Assembly: GCA_013202635.1 (NCBI GenBank)
Contig: JABMRO010000446.1
Coordinates: 1-13,122 of the forward strand
From: Planctomycetota bacterium
Lineage (GTDB): Bacteria > Planctomycetota > Phycisphaerae > Sedimentisphaerales > Anaerobacaceae
Direction of reading: 5' to 3'
Length of the DNA: 13,122 bases
Positions 1 through 8,300 of the stretch are shown here, in pieces. The translations under genes and the position numbers were made by a program. How positions within the stretch are numbered: position 1 is the stretch's first letter; every line of letters begins with the position of its first letter. The notes beneath the pieces are model-generated. The model was not told where the DNA came from, did not search any database, and saw nothing but the letters and a program-made list of their open reading frames with translations.

Positions 1-657
1 CCATACTCATCCAGCTTCATTCACAATGAAGATTGGCTTGACTTCAATTCAATGCAAACGTGGAATAGTGTTAAGCTGATTTATCCTATGGTGACAAATG
101 ATTATAACCTCAAGCCGGTAAAGCCCGTTTTAATGGCTGAGGGAGCATATGAAGCAGGCTCTGAATATGGATTTGATGTAACTCCCCTTTGGATTCGCAG
201 GCAGGCCTATTATTCATACCTGGCCGGTGCTCATCATACTTATGGACACAACGATAGCTGGCGGGTTTTGCCTACATGGAAGAAAGCACTGGATTCACCG
301 GGTGCTCGTCAAATGGGCGTCCTTAAGAAAATATTTCTGGGCCGAAAAGAGTGGTGGTATCTCATCCCGGACCAGTCTATTTTTGCAAGCGGCGGCCAAA
401 CCAGTGGAGATGTATTGAACCTGGCGGCACGTCATAAAAACGGCGAATGGATTATGGTTTATTTAGGCAGTAAGAGTTCATTCTCCATCAATATGAATAA
501 ATTTACAGCAGGAAGTAAAGTGAATGCATTTTGGATTGATCCGAAAAACGGCGATTCGGTCCCGATTGGCAGTTTTCCGAATACGGCAGTGAGGTCATTT
601 TCGACACCCGATGGATGGGAAGATGCTATATTAATACTAAAATCATCCGGTGACTAA
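1..657 (+). CDS. GH140/DUF4038-type glycoside hydrolase, C-terminal part (5' end outside window)
   Basis: The frame is open from base 1, so the ATG at 52 is internal and this is the last 218 residues of a longer protein. The fragment begins with PYSSSFIHNEDWLDFNSMQ, the typical 'SSS...WLDFN..Q' stretch of the DUF4038 (apiosidase-like, GH140) TIM barrel. It continues with KPVLMAEGAYE (about residues 41-51), where a conserved acidic residue is a plausible catalytic Glu, then RRQAYYSYLAGAHHTYGH and PGARQM. The last ~90 residues (from about DVLNLAARHKNGEW) match the small beta domain that follows DUF4038, named a putative collagen-binding domain in Pfam. Known relatives are secreted glycosidases acting on plant polysaccharide side chains, such as apiose removal from rhamnogalacturonan II. 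The exact substrate cannot be read from this fragment. The gene ends 56 bp from the convergent pyrE, with no clear T-tailed terminator between them. Confidence 0.85.
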   Translation, partial: PYSSSFIHNEDWLDFNSMQTWNSVKLIYPMVTNDYNLKPVKPVLMAEGAYEAGSEYGFDVTPLWIRRQAYYSYLAGAHHTYGHNDSWRVLPTWKKALDSPGARQMGVLKKIFLGRKEWWYLIPDQSIFASGGQTSGDVLNLAARHKNGEWIMVYLGSKSSFSINMNKFTAGSKVNAFWIDPKNGDSVPIGSFPNTAVRSFSTPDGWEDAILILKSSGD

Positions 658-713
658 ATCCCACTCCCGACACCCGAATCAATAGATTTGAATAATTACC
701 TTGCTGGCTCTTG

Positions 714-1244
714 TCAGTCCGCGTCTTTTATGCCGAGGTCGTTCTTTGTTAGAATAGAATCAAATTTATAGCCGGCTTCAGTGATGTTTTCTTCGGCCCC
801 CTGTTTGCGGTCGATTACACAGACGATTTCTTTAACCGTTGCACCCGCTTCGGCAATGATTTTGGCTGCTTCGACGACCTGTCCACCGGTAGTGGCGATG
901 TCCTCAACTAACAGGACAACATCGCCCGCCTTGAGGACGCCTTCAACCATTTTGCCGGTTCCATAGCCCTTTTTGCTGTTGCGGATAATGACCCAGTTTT
1001 TGCCGGATTCCATCGCGGTAGCCGCAGCTAAGGCCACGCCGCCCAATTCAGCGCCTGCTATCACGGTGACATCATCGGTAATATATTTGGCAAATTCGGA
1101 AGCCAGGGCCTTGAGTATGTCCGGGCAGGTCTCGAAGAGATATTTATCGAGATAGTATTTACTTCGTTTGCCGCTGCGAAGGACAAAGTCACCTTCCAGA
1201 TAAGCTGTTTCCTTTATTCTCTTTATTAGTTCTTCTCTTGTCAT
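714..1244 (-). CDS. pyrE: Orotate phosphoribosyltransferase
   Basis: Cytosolic enzyme of de novo pyrimidine synthesis that joins orotate and PRPP to give orotidine 5'-phosphate. The 176-residue protein has the diagnostic PRPP-binding loop LVEDIATTGGQ (residues 112-122), with the two acidic residues followed by TTGG. The flexible lysine-rich loop is RNSKKGYGTGKMVEG (88-102), and the substrate-contact region FVLRSGKRSKYYLD (20-33) is near the N-terminus. It is at the short end for the family (about 180-215 residues) but appears complete. The ATG at 1244 is preceded by an AAGGT ribosome binding site about 10 bases upstream. It follows the short-chain dehydrogenase gene on the same strand after 78 bp. 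That gap carries TTGACT (1298-1303), a good -35 box but with no well-spaced -10, so pyrE may be read through from upstream or have its own weak promoter. Confidence 0.95.
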   Translation of the reverse strand: MTREELIKRIKETAYLEGDFVLRSGKRSKYYLDKYLFETCPDILKALASEFAKYITDDVTVIAGAELGGVALAAATAMESGKNWVIIRNSKKGYGTGKMVEGVLKAGDVVLLVEDIATTGGQVVEAAKIIAEAGATVKEIVCVIDRKQGAEENITEAGYKFDSILTKNDLGIKDAD

Positions 1245-1322
1245 AATAAATTTACCTTGTAGTTCGATTTCAAAAATAACTATTCTTTATTACAATCAGT
1301 CAAAATATAGTTGCAGCAGATG

Positions 1323-2054
1323 TTAATGAAATAAAAAAGGTAATGTACATCCTGTGATGAATCTGCTGGCATCAGAGCACAGGAAGGCGACGCTTTCTGC
1401 GACATCCTGCGGGGAAGTATTGGCGCGATTTTGCCATGCCGGGCCGTGGTCACACTGTTCAATAGCTTCGGTGAAGCTTTCGATTGCAGGTACAGGTCCC
1501 GGGCTGATGATATTAACGGTTACACCATTACGCCAGGCTTCATCGCGCGCCTGGAGCAATGCATGTGTTCTGGCCGCCTTACCTACATTATAAGAGTAAG
1601 CGGGGCAGTCATAAGGTGGCAATAGTGAAATACCAATTACTCTTCCCCACTTGCGCTTATACATTTCAGGTAGTACTATCGGCATCAAGTGGAAGAAAGG
1701 TGCAACCTCATTATGAACATCCTCTAACGCAGCGGATGAGTCGAGCTTGTCGATAGGTTCCGGATGCCAGCCTGCACCGGGATTAACGAGGCAAATATCA
1801 ATCTGGCCAAAATGTTCGATAGTTGCGTTCGCTAAATTTCTGCAGTCATCGGCCTTAAATACATTAGCCTCTACAGCAATAGCATCGCCGGCGGAGCTTT
1901 TGATGTGGTTGACTATGGCTTGTGCTTGTTCTTTACTTGTACGATAATTTATAGCAACTTTTGCCCCTTCACGAGCCAGTGTCAGTGCAATGCTTCGCCC
2001 CATACCATTGCCAGCCGAACCTGTAACCAAAGCTACTCTATCCTTCAGCTTCAT
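1323..2054 (-). CDS. Short-chain dehydrogenase/reductase (SDR family), atypical
   Basis: A 243-residue Rossmann-fold oxidoreductase of the classical SDR type. The cofactor motif TGSAGNGMG is at residues 11-19. An NYR segment after beta-2 (36-38) suggests NADP(H) over NAD(H). The catalytic set is Ser143 in IGIS, Tyr155 and Lys159 in YNVGK, with Asn115 in the expected helix-4 position. Two features are unusual. The structural NNAG motif is replaced by VNPGAG (90-95). The C-terminus ends in TGCTLPFLFH, without the usual 'VDGG' stretch. The substrate is unknown; the closest general type is a FabG-like ketoreductase, but I would not name it so. The start lies 8 bp after the purB stop with only a weak purine-rich ribosome site, so it is probably co-transcribed and coupled with purB. 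Confidence 0.85.
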   Translation of the reverse strand: MKLKDRVALVTGSAGNGMGRSIALTLAREGAKVAINYRTSKEQAQAIVNHIKSSAGDAIAVEANVFKADDCRNLANATIEHFGQIDICLVNPGAGWHPEPIDKLDSSAALEDVHNEVAPFFHLMPIVLPEMYKRKWGRVIGISLLPPYDCPAYSYNVGKAARTHALLQARDEAWRNGVTVNIISPGPVPAIESFTEAIEQCDHGPAWQNRANTSPQDVAESVAFLCSDASRFITGCTLPFLFH

Positions 2055-2062
2055 CTTGTTCT

Positions 2063-3511
2063 TTAAACTTTCAGTTCCACTTTACGATTCAATTCTTTTC
2101 GATATTTTTTGCGGAGTGGCGTTACGACATCTCTTATGAATTCATCGACCTGCTGTGGCGCTCTGCCGATATATTTACTCGGGTCCAATACTTTTTCAAA
2201 GTTGATTTTATGAAAAGAAATATCAGCCTTTAACCGGTTAATTAAATCGTTGTCTCTGCCGAATTTTTTGACCTGCGCGGCGGCAGCTTGTGAATGCAGT
2301 CTTATTTTCTCGTGCAGCTCCTGTCTGTTTCCTCCGGCCTTGACCGCCGCCATAAGGATATTCTCGCTGGCCATAAAAGGCAGCTCGGCCCCGACGCGGG
2401 CAGCTATCACCTTTGGATAGATTATAAGCCCGCCTGTAACGTTGATAAGGATTTGCAGAATCCCATCGACAGCCAAAAATGCTTCCGGTATTACTATTCG
2501 CCTATTGGCCGAGTCATCGAGCGTTCTTTCGAGCCACTGTTCCGATGCCGTCATTTGTGGACTGGTGGCCAGGCTCAATACCAGCCTGCTCAAGGATGTC
2601 GCCCTTTCACACCGCATCGGATTCCTTTTATAAGCCATCGCCGAAGAGCCTATCTGGCTTTTTTCAAAAGGCTCCTCAATTTCTTTCAGGTTTGCGAGCA
2701 GTCTAATGTCATTACACATCTTGTGTGCGGATTGTGCGATTGAAGCTAAGGTATTGACGATAAGGGCATCGATTTTTCGCTGATATGTCTGGCCTGTTAC
2801 CGCGCATGTTTTTTTGAAGCCGAACGCGGCCGCGACGAGCTTATCGAGCTGCTTGACTTTGCTGTGCCTGCCGTCGAAAAGCTCCAAAAACGAAGCCTGG
2901 GTTCCGGTAGTACCTTTGACTCCTCTAAACGGCAGTGTTTCGAGCCGATGTTCGATTTCCTGCATGTCCATCGCAAACTCATAGCACCACAGCGTTGCCC
3001 TTTTGCCGACGGTGGTCAACTGGGCCGGTTGATAATGCGTAAAACCCAATGCAGCGACAGAGCGGTGCTTTTTTGCAAATTTACTCAGAAGATTTATCAC
3101 CGATGCAAGCTTGGCTGTAATAAGCTGCATTGCCTCTTTCATTATGATTAAATCGGCATTGTCACCGACATAGCAGCTTGTTGCCCCAAGGTGAATAATC
3201 GGATCGGCCTTCGGTGCAACATCGCCGAAGGCATAGATGTGCGCCATAACGTCATGACGGAATTGCTTTTCATAGCGGGCGGCCCGTTTGAAATCAATAT
3301 TATCAAGATGTTTGGCCATCTGCTTTATATGACTCTGTTTGATATCTTCCAGGCCGAGTTTTTTCTGTGCCTTTGCAAGTTCCAGCCAGAGCCTTCGCCA
3401 CGTGCTGAACTTTTTTTGTGCCCCGAAAAGCTCGGCCATTTCTTTCGAGGCGTTTCGCTCGACGAGAGGACTAACGTAATTCTGAAATTTGGATTGTGTT
3501 TTCTTTGCCAT
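2063..3511 (-). CDS. purB: Adenylosuccinate lyase, animal-like type
   Basis: Cytosolic homotetrameric lyase that removes fumarate at two purine steps: SAICAR to AICAR and adenylosuccinate to AMP. At 482 residues it has nearly the length of human ADSL (484) and resembles it across the whole protein. Shared stretches include [12 protein letters not shown] (107-118), [17 protein letters not shown] (155-171), [15 protein letters not shown] (195-209), RLLANLKE and [11 protein letters not shown] (328-338). Catalytic residues sit at the human positions: His86, the general acid His159, and Ser289 in the mobile signature loop. That loop reads [15 protein letters not shown] (288-302); the usual SSAMP has Ala293 in place of Pro. 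The gene starts 14 bp after the aldo/keto reductase stop, with AGAG as a modest ribosome site, and the short-chain dehydrogenase gene follows after 8 bp. The assignment is firm; the similarity to the animal enzyme is recalled, not computed. Confidence 0.97.
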   Translation of the reverse strand: MAKKTQSKFQNYVSPLVERNASKEMAELFGAQKKFSTWRRLWLELAKAQKKLGLEDIKQSHIKQMAKHLDNIDFKRAARYEKQFRHDVMAHIYAFGDVAPKADPIIHLGATSCYVGDNADLIIMKEAMQLITAKLASVINLLSKFAKKHRSVAALGFTHYQPAQLTTVGKRATLWCYEFAMDMQEIEHRLETLPFRGVKGTTGTQASFLELFDGRHSKVKQLDKLVAAAFGFKKTCAVTGQTYQRKIDALIVNTLASIAQSAHKMCNDIRLLANLKEIEEPFEKSQIGSSAMAYKRNPMRCERATSLSRLVLSLATSPQMTASEQWLERTLDDSANRRIVIPEAFLAVDGILQILINVTGGLIIYPKVIAARVGAELPFMASENILMAAVKAGGNRQELHEKIRLHSQAAAAQVKKFGRDNDLINRLKADISFHKINFEKVLDPSKYIGRAPQQVDEFIRDVVTPLRKKYRKELNRKVELKV

Positions 3512-3525
3512 TTTATTCTCTGTTA

Positions 3526-4494
3526 TTATGTACTTAGTTTTGCCTGATGTTCGGCTAAGAGCTGCTCAATTTGCTCGATGTCTTCTTCGTTCAAATCCCA
3601 GTCTGATGCCGGGGCTGTTTCGAGAATCTGCTCAGGCTTGCGTGCTCCGACGATAGCGGCTGTAACTTCAGGCCGGCGAAGAACCCAGCTAATTGACAAT
3701 TGGGCCAATGTCCTGCCGTTGCGTTCGGCGATAGGTTTGAGCTGTTCGACAAGCTCTAACGTGGCGGTAAACTGCGGCTCATGAAAATCGGGATTTGCTC
3801 TTCGATGGTCGTCCAGTGGCAGACTCGCAAGCCGTTCCGGGCTGAATTTACCCGTTAGCAGGCCTCTCTGCATGGGGCTGTATGCGACAACACCGATGTC
3901 GTTTTGAGAACAATAATCTAACAGTTCATCTTCGACCTCCCGGTGGAGCATACTGTAAGGAGGCTGCAAGCAAGCGACCGGATGAATCTTCTGGATGCGT
4001 TTGATTTGCTCGACATTAAAATTCGATACGCCGAGATATCGAATTTTTCCTTCTTCGGCCAGCCTGGCCATTTCTTTCCATGTCTGCTCAATGTCTTCTT
4101 CCGGTTCGGGCCAGTGAATCTGATAAAGGTCTATTGTCTCAATCCCGAGCCTTTCCAGGCTGGCGTGACATTCCTGGCGGATACTTTGAGCTTTAAGGCA
4201 GCTTACTTTTTCTCTTTTGTCATTCCAAAGCAGGCTGCATTTTGTAGCTATGATTGGTTTTTGACTTGTTTGTTTAAGGGCCTCGCCGACAAGCTCCTCG
4301 GAATGGCCCAGCCCGTAAACAGGGGCGGTATCTATCCAGTTGATACCTGTTTCGAGCGAGGCCGAAATTGCGGCAATCGCCTCATCGTCGTCCTGCGGTC
4401 CCCAGCCGAACTGCCAGGGCCCGCCCATAGCCCATGTGCCCAGACCTACGGTGGTAAGTTTCAAATCAGTATAGCCTAATTGTCGCGTCTGCAT
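3526..4494 (-). CDS. Aldo/keto reductase
   Basis: NADPH-dependent TIM-barrel oxidoreductase of 322 residues. The full catalytic tetrad is visible: Asp55 and Tyr60 ([13 protein letters not shown]), Lys85 (IIATKCS) and His127 (YQIHWPEP). The C-terminal cofactor-binding segment is [10 protein letters not shown] (281-290), and LGVSNF at 154-159 is also typical. It resembles the bacterial AKR11/YhdN-like group, which reduces aldehydes or ketones of uncertain physiological identity. The ATG at 4494 has an excellent AGGAG site (4502-4506) with 7-base spacing. A sigma70-like promoter lies 50-80 bp upstream, making this the first gene of a probable operon with purB and the short-chain dehydrogenase. 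The sequence gives no direct reason for its association with purine synthesis. Confidence 0.93.
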   Translation of the reverse strand: MQTRQLGYTDLKLTTVGLGTWAMGGPWQFGWGPQDDDEAIAAISASLETGINWIDTAPVYGLGHSEELVGEALKQTSQKPIIATKCSLLWNDKREKVSCLKAQSIRQECHASLERLGIETIDLYQIHWPEPEEDIEQTWKEMARLAEEGKIRYLGVSNFNVEQIKRIQKIHPVACLQPPYSMLHREVEDELLDYCSQNDIGVVAYSPMQRGLLTGKFSPERLASLPLDDHRRANPDFHEPQFTATLELVEQLKPIAERNGRTLAQLSISWVLRRPEVTAAIVGARKPEQILETAPASDWDLNEEDIEQIEQLLAEHQAKLST

Positions 4495-4542
4495 AATTGA
4501 ACTCCTGAGAATTTGAAAAACGAACTATCAGGTCCGCGCAGT

Positions 4543-4571
4543 AGTATATTCCGATTTGACAGGTTCTTCAA
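4543..4571 (-). promoter_or_regulatory. Sigma70-like promoter for the aldo/keto reductase-purB-SDR operon
   Basis: Read on the minus strand, a -35 box TTGAAG (4566-4571, 4 of 6 consensus bases) is followed by an exact 17-base spacer and a -10 box TATACT (4543-4548, 5 of 6). Transcription would begin near 4536 and give a leader of about 42 bases with the AGGAG ribosome site just before the ATG at 4494. It sits in the 171-bp gap after the M50 protease gene, as expected for a new transcription unit. Prediction from consensus only. Confidence 0.5.
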
Positions 4572-4665
4572 TACTTTTGTATTTTTGCCCGAAATAAAGC
4601 AGGAACGGCCTGAATCTTAGTGTGTCAGAAATCGGATTTGCGAACCGGCAAAAATAGGATGGTCG

Positions 4666-5364
4666 TTAGTGGTAGCCGGCACCCGGATAGAGTATGTTCA
4701 GAGCTATTGTATGTACGGGGTAAAGGACAAAGTCGAGCATATTCCAGGCGATGATAAGCCCGATTAATCTGTATGAGGGTTCCTGTATTACCGCATTATA
4801 GCGGCGGGCCGCTTGGTCACTGAGAAAGAATGTAAGGATGCTGCTGCCGTCAAGCGGAGGCAGGGGAATAAGATTAAATACCAGCAGGACAAGATTGAGT
4901 GAGAAAATGATACTTAGGAGGATCGAGATGGCCTTCGCAGGACCCGGTGCTGCTGCGGTAATGTGGTTGAAGCTGACCTGTTCGGGGGCATGGAAAAAGC
5001 TCATAAGCATTCCTGCGCGGATTGCCAGAGCTGCCAGCAGAATAAGCACGAGGTTGGCGGCAGGTCCCGCAAGGGCCATTAGTGCCGCCTTTCGACGGTT
5101 GCTGTCTGCCCAATAGGGGTCGTATGGTGCGCTTGCCCATCCGATCATCCAGCCGCCTAAGATAAAAGAGACGATAGGGACGATAACCATACCGAAAGGC
5201 GACCTTCTTATATGCGGAATTGGGTCCAGGGTAACCTGGCCCCGGTAGTAGGCGGTTGGGTCTCCGAGTTTGAGAGCGGCGAAGGCGTGTGCCGCCTCGT
5301 GAAAGGTCAGCGAAACGATAAAGACCATATACCATACTGCTGCCAGAGGAAGATTGAAATCCAT
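4666..5364 (-). CDS. Site-2-type intramembrane metalloprotease (peptidase M50)
   Basis: Small polytopic zinc metalloprotease of 232 residues, of the minimal YwhC-like group without PDZ domains. The zinc site HEAAH (residues 22-26, His22 and His26 with Glu23 as base) lies in the first membrane helix. The third metal ligand is Asp172 in NLIPLPPLDG (164-173). Between them are VTLDPIPHI (44-52), a variant of the group's 'hairpin' motif, and ALAGPAANL (97-105) at the start of another helix. Four to six membrane segments are apparent. Family members cleave transmembrane helices, as in anti-sigma factor processing; the substrate here is unknown. Its ATG lies 9 bp after the GH95 stop codon and the ribosome site overlaps that stop, so translation is probably coupled. 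It is the last gene of its cluster. Confidence 0.92.
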   Translation of the reverse strand: MDFNLPLAAVWYMVFIVSLTFHEAAHAFAALKLGDPTAYYRGQVTLDPIPHIRRSPFGMVIVPIVSFILGGWMIGWASAPYDPYWADSNRRKAALMALAGPAANLVLILLAALAIRAGMLMSFFHAPEQVSFNHITAAAPGPAKAISILLSIIFSLNLVLLVFNLIPLPPLDGSSILTFFLSDQAARRYNAVIQEPSYRLIGLIIAWNMLDFVLYPVHTIALNILYPGAGYH

Positions 5365-5368
5365 AGAA

Positions 5369-5375
5369 TCACCTT
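5369..5375 (-). promoter_or_regulatory. Ribosome binding site of the M50 protease, overlapping the GH95 stop codon
   Basis: On the minus strand the bases read TAAGGTGATTCTATG. The strong Shine-Dalgarno AAGGTGA shares its first two bases with the TAA stop of the upstream glycosidase, and the ATG follows 4 bases after it. This arrangement supports the chosen start and suggests translational coupling between the two genes. Confidence 0.6.
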
Positions 5376-8300
5376 AGTTTTTGGCTAAGACAGAATATGT
5401 TCGGCCGGGTCTTGTTTCGAACCGGACAACATTTTGCTCGGGGACGACTGTTTTAATAAGCTTTCCTTTGTATTGTATTTCAACCGGTACACCGGTCCTG
5501 ACTGTGCATATTTTGCCGAGATCAGAGCGGATTGTGGAATTGGTTAGTTTGCCGTTATTCCAGGTTACGTCAACTTCGAACCCACCACGTGCGCGCAGTC
5601 CCCTGAAAGAGCCGTTCGTCCAGGCCTTCGGCAAAGTGGGGAGCAAATGGATTTCGCCCGCATGACTTTGCAGCAGCATCTCAGCGATGCCCGCGGTACC
5701 GCCGAAATTGCCGTCTATCTGGAAGGGCGGGTGAGTGTCGAACAGATTTGGCAGCGTTGATTTTCGCAGCAGCGCCAGCACGTTTTCGCCTGCTGTATCG
5801 CCGTCCAGCAGACGCGCCCAGAAATTGATTATCCACGCTCTGCTCCAGCCGGTATGACCACCGCCGTGCGACAGTCTATACTCCAGTGACTTGCGCGCCG
5901 CTTCCGCCAGTTTCGGCGTGCCGGTCGGGCTAATCTGCCTGCCCGGGTGCAGGGCAAATAAATGCGATACGTGCCGATGGCCCGGCTCCGGTTCCTCCAG
6001 CTCTTCATTCCATTCCAGTAACCGGCCGTCGGAACCTATCTGTGGCCCGGCTAAATTCCTGCGAAAGTCTTTGACCTGCTTTGTGAACTCATCGTCAATT
6101 CCGAGCACTTCCGCCGCCTCGATGCAGTTGGTGAACAGGTCATAGATTATCTGCTGATCCATAGCCGGACCCATTGTAAGATTCGAATTCTTGCCATCCG
6201 GTGTGCGGAAACGGTTTTCCGGTGATATCGATGGGCCCGAAACCAGCTTTCCTGTTTTCGTGTCTTCGACGAGATAATCGAGAAAGAACTCGGCCGCTTC
6301 TTTCATAACGGGATATGCCCGTTTGGAAAGAAATTCACGGTCGCCGCCGAACAGGTAATGTTCCCACAGGTGCTGGCAGCACCACGCAGCGCCGGTGGGC
6401 CACATTCCGTATCCGACGTTTCCGATTGGGCTGGTCCACCACTGCGCATCGGTAGTATGGTGTGCGACGAATCCGCGACAGCCGTAAACGTCTTTCGCGG
6501 TCTTTCGGCCACGCGGCCGCAGGTTGCTCACGAGGTCAAAGAAAGGCTTGTGACATTCGGACAGATTCGTAACCTCCGCCGGCCAGTAGTTCATCTGCAC
6601 GTTGATATTGATATGGTAGTCGCTGTTCCAGGGTGCCTTTATGTGATTGTTCCAGATGCCCTGAAGATTGGCCGGCATACAGCCCGGCCTTGAGCTGCTG
6701 ATTAAAAGGTAGCGTCCGAACTGAAAATAAAGAGCGCACAATTGCGGGTCGTCCGCGCCGTCCTTCATTGCGTTCAGTCGCTCGTCCGTAGGTTGGTCCG
6801 TTGTATCTGTATCAACAAGATTCAGTGCCACCCTTCGGAACAGCCGTCTATGCTCTTTTATATGTTCCTGTCGCAGTTTGGAATATTTTTTCTTTACGGC
6901 CGAAGACATTTGCTTCTCGCACAGCGTTTTCGGATTGTCGCCGCGATAGCTGGTCGCAGCAACTATCAGCAGCGTTGCGGTGTCGGCATTTTCCAGTCGC
7001 AGGCCGTCATCGGTTACAGTTAATCTGCCGCCGTCGGGAATAATCCGCAGATAGGTTTCGTATTTGACGCCTTTATGTTCGCCATCCTGTTCAGCCTGCC
7101 CTTTCATTACGATACGGTCCGGAGCGATTGTTTCGACAGTAAAATTCTCAGGCCGGGATAGGTTCGCGTCGAATGTAATCATAGCCGGCTTATCGCACGA
7201 AAGACGGACGACAATGCACTGGTCCACCGGGCTGGCGAAGACCTCACGCGTAAAGGCGGCGCCGTCGGCACGATAACTGACAGATGCAATCGCGGTATCG
7301 AGGTCGAGCTGGCGCCGGTAGTCGGTTGTGAACTGGCTGGTTTTGAATTGAAGTTTCAAGTCACCGAGAGTTTGATAGCTGCGAATAATCCTTGGACCCA
7401 TAAACTCCCGCTGCATTATCCGCTGGCCCTCGGCATATTTTCCTTCGAAGATTAACTTCCTCGCCTCGGCTAAATGCTTGTGAGCGCCGACGCGGTCCCG
7501 CTCAATAGGATGACCTGCCCACAGGGTATCTTCATTAAGCTGTAATTGCTCGGTCTCTACTGTTCCGAAGACCATCGCTCCGAGTCGGCCATTCCCGACA
7601 GGAAGCGCTTCGGTCCATTTTTGTGCCGGCTTACGATACCACAGTTTCAGCTTGTTCCACGTATCCGGGTCTTCGCCGGCGATTTTTCCTTTGGCCGAGA
7701 TAACATACGTTTTTCCGGCCTTTGTCTCGAACTCAATAACCTCCGGCTCAACGGTTTTGACTTTGGGCCCGCCGAACCAGCCTGATTTCAACCCGACCGG
7801 TGTGGCCGAACGAACCCTGCACTTTCCACCTAATTTGGAAAGTATTGTGGCCTTGTTGAGTTTGCCGTTTTTCCACTCGATGTCCATTTCGAATCCGCCG
7901 CGGGCGCGCAGCCCCTTGATGTATCCGCTTTGCCATACTGAGGGCAGAGCAGGCAGCAGATGAAGCTCGCCGGCGTGGCTTTGCAGCAGCATCTCTGCGA
8001 TACCGGCTGTGCCGCCGAAGTTGCCGTCTATCTGGAACGGCGGATGGGCGTCGAACATATTGGGGAACATCCGCCGCGGTGTCAAAAGAGAGCTGAGCAT
8101 CTTATAAGCGTGGTCGCCGTCCTCGAAACGTGCCCAGAAATTGACCTTCCAGCCCATAGACCAGCCCGTTCCGCCGTCGCCGCGAAACTGCAGGGACTTG
8201 CGGGCCGCTGCGAAAAGTTCGGGTGTCCCGCGGCGGGTAATTTCTTTGCCCGGGTGCAGACCGAACAGATGTGAGACGTGACGGTGCTGATTTTTCGGGT

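Noticed and set aside
680..695. Short hairpin CGAATC/GATTTG between the GH140-like gene and pyrE as a terminator
   Set aside because: A wobble-containing six-pair stem with no T tract on either strand.
1273..1303. Promoter for pyrE (TTGACT with TATTTT)
   Set aside because: The -35 is good, but the spacer is 19 bases and the -10 matches only four bases, so it is mentioned in the pyrE entry rather than called.
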